A DNA stretch of 64,000 nt from Loripinus fragilis (Eukaryota; Mollusca; Bivalvia; Lucinida; Lucinidae). Each line of letters opens with the position of its first letter. The first letter of the stretch is position 1. Shown here piece by piece: positions 47,401 to 59,400 of the stretch. The stretch lies in NCBI GenBank assembly GCA_964019695.1, contig OZ026526.1, forward strand, positions 11,315,754 through 11,379,753, read 5' to 3'. Under the pieces are notes generated by a model. That model saw only the letters and a list, made by a program, of their open reading frames with translations. It searched no databases and was not told the origin of the DNA. Position numbers and translations under genes: made by a program.

Positions 47401-50400
47401 CGTCCCAGTAAACATATTTTCAGTTATGTCGGGACGGGTCTTCCTAGGCTGAATCAGTACTAAGCAAGGATTGATGTGTCTTACTCAAGGACACAATGCA
47501 GTGACATTGGTGTGGCTCAAACCTGCAACCCTTCGTTCTCGAGCCAATCACTCTACTACTGAGCCACTGAGCTTTATTCTAAGTATGCTTTTACTGTAGT
47601 GTGGCTGCCTGTGTCCTGTGGCTCTTCCTCGCAAAGCCATGGATTAGAGTGTGGACAGTTAATATAAATTTCCTGGTCATGCTCACTTGTGTTTTTGTAA
47701 GTCAACTGGGACCGATACAGTGATTCCAGGGATTATTTTTTGCAATTTTGGGAAGGGGCCCCAAGGCCTTTCAGATTGGGAAAATTAACGTGATAAACCC
47801 ATAAATTAGGAAATTTGCACAATTATGGCATTTTCACTCAACTAATAACAAATAATCTGTTACACATACTATTGCCATTACATTGAAGGAGACATAAGAT
47901 GCAATGGTAGAAGATTACCACCATGTATCTAGTGTGTGTGGTGACTGAATGAAAGGTCTAAAAATATTACTATTTTGTTAAGATTGGGATTTTTTTTCAA
48001 AAATAGGAAAAAGTCAACTATAGTCCATTGGTAAAGGGGCCAAATTTCGGCGCCTGAATACACCAAACATGCCCTTAGGGCTTTACCATGTTTTAAATAA
48101 TATTAGAAACAATTCAGTTATAGCATCACACTCCCTTAAACAAAGAATTGTAATTTATAACTTAAAATACACCACCTTAGATTCTGTGTTGTTGTTTCTG
48201 GGGGATCTGCAATTAAATGAAACATCAATTAAAATGCTGATAAAAGGAGAGAAGACTGAAAAGATATTGAATTTAACTCAACAATAGGAAATATGGTGTT
48301 TCAATGAAAGCTTTTAAAGATGTGTACACAATATGTATGTTTCTACAAACGTAATGTTTAACGCTTCCTATGTTTGTGAGCCTTGCAAATGTGTTTTGGA
48401 CCAAAATGCTTGACAGTGAGGGTATTTATAAAATACATATCATTAAAAAAACTTATTCTATAATGATATTCTTTGGATGACAAAATGCCAATGTCTTGCA
48501 ATGCTCCTTACCCTACACTATATTGCTACCAAATATTCAATGGGTGAGTATCCAATTTTATTTATTGCTCTTTAATATTGATATATTAACACTTTTTAAT
48601 AGTAATCTTGATGATTTAAAAAATGAGTACCCAAAAACAGATAGGTCTGTGCATCCGAGGTGTCCAATCAACATCAATAAAACTGTTTATCGAGAGTGTC
48701 AAATATTCAAACATATCCCAAAAATAAATTTTCAAAATTCATGCCAGCTTCTAAACCTGAGTAAACCAGTGTTAATATTACCTAGTGACTAAACCAAAAA
48801 GTTGAAAAAGAAGCTTACCTATACATATTCTTCCTGGTCTTTTGCTGAAGTTTGGTGAAATATCAGTGTAGCCTCTCTTACAGGAGCACATATAAGAAAC
48901 ATCAGTATCCAAACACCACGCTAAAGGGGAGCAATCATTAAAGGTACCATTTTGCTCTGCACACTCGTTAAATTGTTCTGAAGAAAAAGATAATTACACT
49001 TTACCTTTTAGTGTCGTCTGTTGATAACTTTTGCAAACAGTTTGGACACAGACCAGGCAGGCCTGATTTGAGTTCAAACTGTTTGACACTCTATTCCTAT
49101 CCCTGACATAATTTTTTGGTAAAAAATGACTTTGCAGCAAAATCAGCCAAGGACAAAAAGAAAAGCACAAAAACACATGCAAAATTACCCTGGATGCAAA
49201 GAAATAAGGCAAGCACATATGAAAACAATACTGAGTTGGAAAGTGATATTTTACACAAGATGAGGTGTGTACAGGTATACACTGAAGGGGTGTAGTAACT
49301 AATTTTCATATTGGTTCGAATGCTGGTGATACAGGAGCACACGTAAGAAACATCAACATTCAAGAAACACGCTAAAGTGGAGCAATCAGTAAAGGTACCA
49401 GTCTACTCTCCCTGCTCGTCAAATTATTCTGAAATAATACTCGGGCAAGCACTTGTAAGAGTGAACTGAAATGGTATAGTGTATCACCCGGCCCCAAAGC
49501 ATAGTTGGTAGCAAATCTGAAGGCAACTCAATGGGTCGTGAGTTCAATCCTGGCCTGGTCACATACTTTCATGATTATTAATATTGAAATAATTCCTATG
49601 ATCAATTTCTTTCTTCCGCTGGTTCTAGAACGGTTGTTGTCAGTTACAAGCCAAAGTATGTGCACAAAGTACTGGTTGACAGCTTAGTCAGGCTTGCCCA
49701 GGAAAAGTGTGGTTAGGTGACCTGACTGCATCGACATGACCATAGCTGATGACTGGGTTGAAAACCTCAAAGCAAACAAACAAACAAAAGTAAAGCTGTT
49801 TTTTACACGGTGATTACAGGTATGCAACGCAGGGGCACATCAATTGATATCGTATTGGTTGGATTAGTTGTGATATTTTTACCAAAATAAAAATACAGTG
49901 TTATCCCTTTATGATGTTATGTTGAAGGATCACAGGAATATGATGCATACCCTTAAGTAAACAAGCCTAGAACGGAGAAAAATTCCAACAGCGAGACCCT
50001 GAAATCTGATTACTCTGATGATGTATTTCATTACCAGGCAATAGTGTAGAAAGAACGCTGAAAAAGTTACGCACATCAAAGGGAAACTATTGGATCAAGG
50101 AATGATTCTCTTCAATTGCGTCACTTTCCAAAATAGGAACTTCTCTTAAAGGAAAGAATTTGCTCCCAAAAGGGAGAGAATAAGAATTTGCTCCCAAAGG
50201 AAGATAATTCTTTCCTTTACGAGCAGTTCCTTATGGTATCATAAATTACCACATTGGGTGACCTCCCTTGAATGTTACTATTTTTATTACGCACATGCGT
50301 AATTGCGTAATGGATGCTACGTCAATGCCAGAAATCGACTCCAACTGTGAATTCAACCACAGTGCCATTACTTCTTTTTCCCTTTTTCAAAAAAGCAAAA

Positions 50401-53400
50401 ACACTGTAGATACATATACGCTGGTTTCCAATGAAGCCATCTGATCAGGATCAACACTGTTTTCCACTCTGATTGAAACTATGTGCTTACAATTTTAATG
50501 ATACAGGTTAACCAAATAAAAAATTTAAAGGAGTATTATAAATAATAATAATTCAGCATGACCAGGGTTAACTAAAACGGCAAGACTTCAAATGTACACT
50601 CATCTGGTGTTAATTTGATAAATGGTCTGTAAAAAATGGATACCATTAGTTTTTGTTTGTTTGTTTTGTTGCTTTTCGTCCCAAATCAACAGCAATGGTC
50701 ATGGCGGGACGATCAGTTCACCTAACCACACTTTTGCCTGGGCGAGCTTGAACAAGCAGTAAACCAGTACTCTGTGCTCATACTTTCGCTTGTAACTGAG
50801 AACAACACTTCTTGAATGATTCAGTGGAAGGGAGGAGAATGACTGTAGAAATTATTTCATGATCAATGTCCAAAAAAGTATAGGACGGGGACGGGATCGA
50901 ACTGGCCATACCATTAGAAGCTAATAAAACCATTTGCTGGGATAAAAAATAGTAACCTTCATAAAAGGGTATGTATATTAGTATAAACGTAAGTGAGTAT
51001 GATCAGGAAATACCACAATCACACCACGGCACCTTGAGGAAGACCCACAGAGCATTACAGTAACGATAGATCTGTAGGACAATAATGGCAAAGCAACCAG
51101 CTTGTTTTCCTCTTTAAGATGATTGAATCTTGTTTTAAAGCGACACTTTTACGAAGTAATTACAGGAAAATGACCATTTTATGGTGAATTTCCTATAAAT
51201 ATTTTGTAAAATTAATTGTTAAACATTTGGAAGCCACAATATCCAAATCCATTATTTTATGGAGTATGCTATAAAGGGACAGCACTGTACTGATAACATT
51301 TATCATAGGGCCAGTTAACTTAAGCAAAATAAATACTGTAAAATTGCGATTGTTTTCTTATCCATCATTATAAACATGTGTTTTGGGTGCTCAAAACACC
51401 GTCTCGATGAAACACTTCTTTTGTGTAGCCACAACATATGTTTAGGTTGAGAAATAAGAAAAATGATTTTCAGGTACATACTCTTATCTGGGGGCCTGCA
51501 TATATTTCTGTATTATTTCTTTATTTCTCATTAAACCATGATATAACTATATCTTGTCCTGATTCCTCCAAGAAAACAATTTTACGTGCTAATAAGAAGT
51601 GTCTCTAGCCCACAAATAATTGTTTCAAAACAGGACGTTTCCAGGTTCTGCATGGTAAGGGAAATGATACATGTAAAAGAATCAATCATGAGTGTGAGGG
51701 TTGGATAGACAAACGGTGATTCTGAGGCACAGATTTTTCTATCCCATTTTCACATGAATAATGGACTCTTGCTCATCATTAAATACAGAATTTTATGTTT
51801 AAAAAAGGCTCCCAGAAGTTCCTGAATATTCTTAGATGCGACATGACATGATGATGTCACTTTAACAATGACGTCACTAGACACCATGTTTGTGAGTTCC
51901 GAAACAACAGATGTACAGTTCCTACATGATAGCTGTGGTAAGATAACATTGGTAAGATAGAAATTTCTATCCCTGGGTAACATCTCAGGTGTCCTTATCC
52001 CGTGTGCAAGAAAATATTTTAGGCATATGAAGCATGTTTGTTTGAATCTTTGTTAATTACAACAGTCATTTGCAATAAGTTCTGGTGGTAAAACAAATTA
52101 CAGGTGGCAACTTTACTTTCCTCTTTAATTGGAAACTGGTGGGTCAGACATCAGCCTCAATGATGGTTCTAAAATAAGTACTTATCTATAGATGAGAGGT
52201 TTAGGGCCTGATGTTGTGTCTGTGGTCGGGCCCACCGGGGTTTAATTGATTATTTTCTTTTATCCACATCTTTGTTTTATCTCCTTTTATATGTATTTAC
52301 TAGGAGATGATACATCTGTAAGGTAGGGATCTTCAATGCCAACCAATCGTCTTTTTATCTCGATCCACATCAGAAATATTGGTGATGTCCCCACCATGAA
52401 ACTAGTTTAAGCCCTCCAGTGAAAATAATTACTGACCATCCCAAGGGGGTGCTTTTTTTGTGGATCTTTTTTGTTATTTATGTTTCGTGGCTGTCATGCT
52501 GTCTTGTCTGTTCATTGCAGCCTTGTGGTCACCTGTTAGGTTCACTTGGGGACTAATTCAAAGAGGAGCGGGAAAAACACTTCAAAATTCCATCTAATCC
52601 CTGCCTATACAAAAACTCACATTTATGTGGAAAAAATAATTCAATTACGCGGTCTATATCTAAATTCATTTCTCTATTTTATTTTTCAATTAAAATCACC
52701 ATTAAAGAATAATTAGCAACAAACGGGGGTCACTTAAGTCCTGGAAATACTATAATAAAATTTAAAAATTTGGATTTAAAATAGGAAAATATAAATTACC
52801 TTTGATTTGTATCTCTTCTTTGAATGGCCAATTTACTTTAAATTGGCTTCTTCCGATTTCACCATGTGTACTGAAAAAAAAATAATACAACTGCACTGCG
52901 ATGTTTATGTCATTAAACAAGTACTTTCATACTGGCCAAGTTTAAGGTTGCTAATAATTTTCCAATGTCGTTGTTTTGAACAGACATTTATTTAATTGAT
53001 ACATTTTTTAATTGACAATCAGCTGGAACGTCTCTGGTAGAAAATAAGTAAGCATTGTCTGTGCATGTCTATACTCTCAAGGATAGACCTGTCTGCTATA
53101 GTATTACTGATTTAGCGATAGAATGATAATTTTTTCTATGTTACAAAAAATTGAAAATGATTTGCACATGGTCAGGTCATAGACGTATTTCGGTGACACT
53201 TGATGACAAAGTTTGATAACAAGATTGAATTTGGAGAATCCCACGGCTCTGTGATGCAGTTGGCAAACAAGTTAGTCTCATTTACATACAATGCTCAAAT
53301 ATGATAGGTCAGTATGTGATATGCATGCCACCTATGAGAAGATAATGAGTAAGTGAGTATGTCAATACTGCAAAATGATGACCAGTATTTGTCTTTGACA

Positions 53401-56400
53401 AATACAGCAAAACAAATTACCAGAGCAATATAATTCTAGCATTTTTTTCTGTGCAATTGAGAAATGAATTCGGTTTTTGGAAGTTTCAAGGAATCATGAA
53501 TACTTCTGGTAACTTTGCAAGAGACCCGAAGTATTCATGATTCCATGAACCTTACAAAAATTGAATTTATTGCTTATATTTACATTTTATTATAAATGAC
53601 TATCATACAGAAATTATTTATAATTTATGAGATAAAACAATTTTGTATTTAATATTTAACCGAATCAACTGTTTTATTGGAGTGCAAAACGGAAAAGCGG
53701 AACAGCCAGTGTGAACACGGACAGCCAATGGAGCAAACAAGAAGCTTTTTTTGCACATGCAACTCAGGTGTGGCTCGCTGTCAATCACAACACCAGTGTC
53801 ACATCTGGCGAAATAAATCGATGTTCGTAGTGAATTGCATGGGCAAGTTAGCTTGGCAGCTGTCAATCAAAGTTTGTGTCGTTCATGAGGCTATGAACGG
53901 TTGCAAATTTTAAAGATTCATTATAGGCTTGCTTTGAAAATGTAACTATTGTCTTTTGAATACATTGGTGTCTTGGATTCATATTTCATACATAGGTATA
54001 TAATCATTAAATACAGGTTAAAGATTAAGAATGAACTCCATTCATTATTAAGACAGTTGTGGCCTTTGTTCTCAGAATTCGTTTTTGCTCAATATCTAAA
54101 GAATGATTTGATGGGATTTGGCAAAACTGCATATGCATTGATATTGTCAATGCTTAGGTTGGGATTATTAGGCAATAGTCTGCACCAATCTATATCAGAG
54201 TTACGGTCTTTTAGTCACTTCTAAAATTCCTTTAATCATGTTTTCAGGAAATATTTTCAGATTTGACAATATTTTGCATATGTATTGATATTAACAAGGT
54301 CTGAGTTGGTATCATTAAGTAATGATTTGCACATTTTATTTAAAGAGTTATGACCCTTGCCTCAGGTCTGAATATATGGATGGAATTTAACAAAACTTTG
54401 CATAAACTTTGATACTGACAAGATCTATGTTGGGATTGTTTTGCACATTAATAGCAGAGTATGGTCCTTGGCTCAAGTCAGAATTTGTTTCCACTCAATA
54501 TCTTAAGAATAAAAGGGTGTAATTCAGCCAACTTTTGCATAACTTTTGATACCAACAAGATCATGGCTGGTATTGTTTTGCACCAATTTGCGCAAAGGAT
54601 CATTGACACTTGCAATGGGTAAATGCCTATGGTTTTCAGTAAAAATAAAAGTTTGTCAATCGTCCATTTCTTCACCTTGAAGCTACCCTGGCCTGAGTAC
54701 TTTATGGCTGTGAAATCCGTTTTCGATATTAAATGCTTCAAAGATGTAAACTTTGGGGTAGAACAATCAGTTTTACATTATAATATATAAATATCCGAAA
54801 ACATTTTTTTAAATATCTCCCCCCCCCTTGTGCCAGCAAAAGCTTTTGCATGTATATGTGTTACCATATTTTACACATTGTATGGAAGTGGCTTGCTGGC
54901 ACAAGGGGAGGAAAGATGTTCAGCAGCCCAAAAACCCATGGCCTAAGCCCATAAAATGCCTTTTCTACCAAATAAGAAATTAATGGCAGTAATGAAGTTC
55001 TCTAGAACCAACCTCCTAAATTGCTTTGTATTCTGTGCTAGTTTAATATAAAATACTTAAAGCTGCATACCCTGTAACTATGAACATTTTTCGAAAAAAA
55101 ATATTTTCTTTTTAAATCATTTGCAAAAGTAGAATAAAGTTATGTTGTCAAAATTAATCTAATTTCTACAGTTGAAAACTGCATGGAAAAGTGAATTATC
55201 TTATAAAAACAGGTGTATTTTCTCTTGTTTGTAATTATTTGCGTCCCTCCAATAATTCTAGACAGTTAATTTTTAACATAAATGCTGTTGTTTTGGCAAT
55301 AATAATTTGTTAATTATTACGAAAAAGGTAAAATGTATACCTGAATTTTAGTATGTTTACTGTGATCTTGAAAAATAGAAACATTATTTTTAAAATGAAA
55401 ATATCAAAAGTTACAGATTATGCAGCTTTAAAGATTAAAAAAAATATTAGCAAGTTTTATGCATTTTTATAGAAAAAAATCTCACTGTTATTAAATGACA
55501 CATTCTTTTGCAAACGTCCTGTACTTATCTATTTGCATGCTAGGGAATTGTTCATGTTTTTACTTTCGTCTGCTGACTTTCTTCAAAATTAAGTTTTTAA
55601 AAATGAACCACCCAAGACCACAGTCAGAGTGTCAAACAGTTTGGATCTAGATCAAGACCGACATTCTGTTGGTCTTCTTCTGGGTTCAAACTGTTTGCAA
55701 AAGTCTATTGGCAGACGACAAAATTATCTACTGGCATGCAAAGAGTTATAACAGGTAAATACTTTAGTGTTCAATATATTGTCTCGTATAGGGATATACA
55801 TGTATATGTATACCATAAATATTCGGACACTGTAAATACATTTAACATGCTATGCCCTTTAAACAAAGCAAAAGTAATATTCAAAGCATCAAGTTAGAAT
55901 CAGTTTTACTTTCCAATGCTAAATTGGACACTTTCATTCCTTCGAAAATATTTATTTCTTTTGTTGAGCTTTCTGTTTTGTATTATTTACGGTACATGTA
56001 GTCAAAAATGTACAGGTAACTTCTAAATTATCCCCCAAAATCATTTTATTACAAAACATATTTTGTTTTTAAAACAATTTCATCAATTATTGTGATTCGT
56101 TAATACTCTGCATATGGTATGTTCAATTGATATCACCATGCCTACCAAATAAATCAAGAAAACGTGCAGAAATCACTTTTTAAAGCACTTTTTATTTTCA
56201 TGAAATTTTAGACCCCCTCCCCTTTCTACCCGCCATAACTCTCGAGTGCGTAGGAATTTTGAAAATATTTCGCTAGCTGGCTCTTGCTATTAGATTCACC
56301 TATTGCACTGTTACTACATGCACCACACTAGAAGCTTAAAAGCAGCGTTATGGGAATCAGAAAAATAGGCGTATAAGGCCCAAACCCTCAATGATCCTTT

Positions 56401-59400
56401 ACAACTGTTAGACCATGAATTCATGGTAAAATTTTGTGTCTGCTGATTTTTGTGAAAATTAAACTCTACAATAACATGGACCTTTAGACATGCTGGATTA
56501 CCAGCCTAGCAGGTAATGACATTGGGAGGGGCATGTGTGTTACTTTGACACATTTCTAGTTATAACCAATCCATATAAAGGCCAAAGCATGAACTACTGC
56601 ATAGCATACATAGGTTAAGATAAACACAAATTTTCAGCGTAAAATTGTAAATATTTTCTTGCCCATAATTTAAAGCATATATTTTGGGTGCTCAAAAGAA
56701 CTGTCTCATTGCGAAGGTTCTTTTGAGTACCCATAACATATGCTTTGGTTTAGAAATAAGAAAATGATTATTTTTGGTTGGCACTCTTAACTAAAGGCCT
56801 GGCATAAATACATACCTTATCATAACTCTGTTTATTTCTTCACTGATATTGTCTCTATGTATAACGTTGTAATAATCTGCGGCAAGGTATAAAAGAACTC
56901 CGAGTTTGATACCATGATCATGCTCTGTGACGTTTATAACTTCACTGGTGACGTATCTTTCACTATAGATTGTGTCATTGAACAGTGCAGCAAGCTAAAA
57001 TACACAAATAACATCATTGCAGCTAACCCTTATTACAGGTATCCTTACTTATTTTATACTCAGAAGTGAAATCAATGCATATCAAAAACAAATAAAAGTG
57101 ATATCAATCACTAGTGAAATGATATGATAACAATCAATAGTGATTGATATCAGCTTATATATTTACTGTAGCGTTTTTAGATTATGTCTGATTTTCCATT
57201 TACTTAATGCCTTTCACTTCAGAACCTCAAACGCCTATAGCTTTTATTTATTTGCGAACGAAAACATCAAGTGTTGGCATAGAACGTGAGGAATATTTTG
57301 GTACCAAAGTTATTTGGCTTTGCTTAAATTTTTTTGTTTATGCATTTTCGGCACCTCCTTTTCAGTGGGTGAGACATGCGCACTGTGAGGTTTTCAACAC
57401 ACTCGAAGCCGGGCTGCGTAGCGCAGCCGGTAACGTGTCTGGCTACAGATGCGTGTCTGACTGCAGATCCAATGGTCCCTAGTTCGATCCTGGCCTGGAC
57501 CCATACTTTCATGGAGATTGATCATGAAATAATTTCTACGGTCATTCTCCTCCCTTCTGCTGATTCATTCAAGAAGGGTTGTCGTCAGTTACAAGCGAAA
57601 GTATGTGCACGAATTACTGGTTAGCCGCTTGTTCAAGCCTGCCCAGGAAAAAGTGTGGTCAGTTGAACTGACCATCCCGCCATGACCATAGCTGTTGACT
57701 TGGGACCTAAAGCAACAAAACAAACAAACAAACAACACACTTGATGAAATATATTTGGTATTCAACTCAAAAAAGTAAATATCCTCTATTTATTTAATGC
57801 AATAAACACACAAACAATGGTATCCCATTACGATGTACATTAGCCTTCATTAATGTTTCAGTTAAAGGGTTGTCTGAATACATACAGCGCTCAACCCTAT
57901 AATACGTAACAGCCTCCTCCCATATTTGACTGCGTGTTATCTTCTGCACTACCACCACTAGTTTTCATGTTTAGGCAATAGTATTATTTCCTTCTTATGT
58001 GTCTTCTTTTAACTTGGGCACACGCATTTAAACATATTCTTGGTGTGCCAGAAGGAAGAATCCATTAGTATACAAAAAGTTAATAACTAAAATTACCTAA
58101 TAAATTAATGAGGTGGTGTCCAACAAAAGATAAAAGTTGACATGTGCCCCCATCGAAGACTCGGATCACCATCTGCATAGTCTTATCACTTTCTTCAATA
58201 GACGCTCTGTAGGTAGTCAAGTGGTCAACGTTTCTTCAGGCAGAAAACTAAGACTCTGGCCAAACTATGCGGATGCGCAGACTGGCTTGAATCTTAGACT
58301 TATACACATACCGTGCAACGATAAAGTGATCATATTTTTTCATATTCTGGTCCTTCAGGAATATTGGGTTCTGGTGAAAAGCAGAATACCGCTAAAGCCG
58401 ATGCTAGGGGGCATGATAATTTTTGCACTTTCCATTAGTTCTCATGAAAGACTCAATGAAACGGAGTCTGCTGTTTTCTGACATTGTAGGTTCTCCCTTT
58501 TTCTGAAGGATCTGTTTTTTCCAGATTATTTTTACCTTATAATGGAAATTGGGTCAATTATTTTTGTAACTACTTACCCCTGCTATCGTTATCCTTCTTC
58601 GAAATTTTGTGAAGAATTTTGTTTTATGATTCTGATACTGTTTGAGTAATCGTATAGGCTGGTAAATATAGCAAAATCGGAAATCCCATTCGTTTTTATG
58701 TTCATCACATCCTAGTTCTTCTGATATGTTTATGTTGACAAAATACGTCTGAACTTCTGAAAATAAATATACATGCATACATGTAGCATAAGAAGGGTAG
58801 AGAGCACAACATGTATTCATATCATGCGCGCATCTAGAACGTTTTGTAAGAGGGGGTTCAACTCTGATAGTTTTTTCCTTTTTTAGTTGATGAGGGGAAG
58901 ACAGAGGATCAATATAACACTAAAAGAGGGCCATCATCGGCCCACAAACGAAACGCCATTTAAATGGCGTTTTTCTAGCGGGTTGATGATAGCCCTACAA
59001 TGAATGCTGGCTTGGTAGCTTTGTGATTTTTATTGGATCCAGACCAGTTTTGCTAAATTATCTATATTTGTCCTGACCCCCTGTCACCCCCTCTGGATCC
59101 ACGCATGCATGTCATAAGCATACATATAGTAAAAAGAGCTTCCCTTGCAAAACACAGGCCTCCGGGTAAGAGTGGGTAAATGAAAATTAATTTTCTTTAT
59201 CTCAACTAAAACATATGTTGTGAATACTCAAAAGATCTGTCTCAATAAATGAAATGCATTTAAGCCCTCTGGTGGCTTAGGCTGCTGTCTGTTCTTACGC
59301 TGTGGTTCATTGATATATATTTTACATTGTTTGTGGGGTTTTTGTGTTGGTCTTTGTTTTGGTTTGCATTACTTAGTGTCTTTTCTAGTTTTGAAATCAT

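Noticed and set aside
53618..53913. Cysteine-rich frames on both strands (82 and 78 codons)
   Set aside because: Cysteine spacing is vaguely EGF-like, but there are no good splice borders and including either would break the phase chain of the gene.
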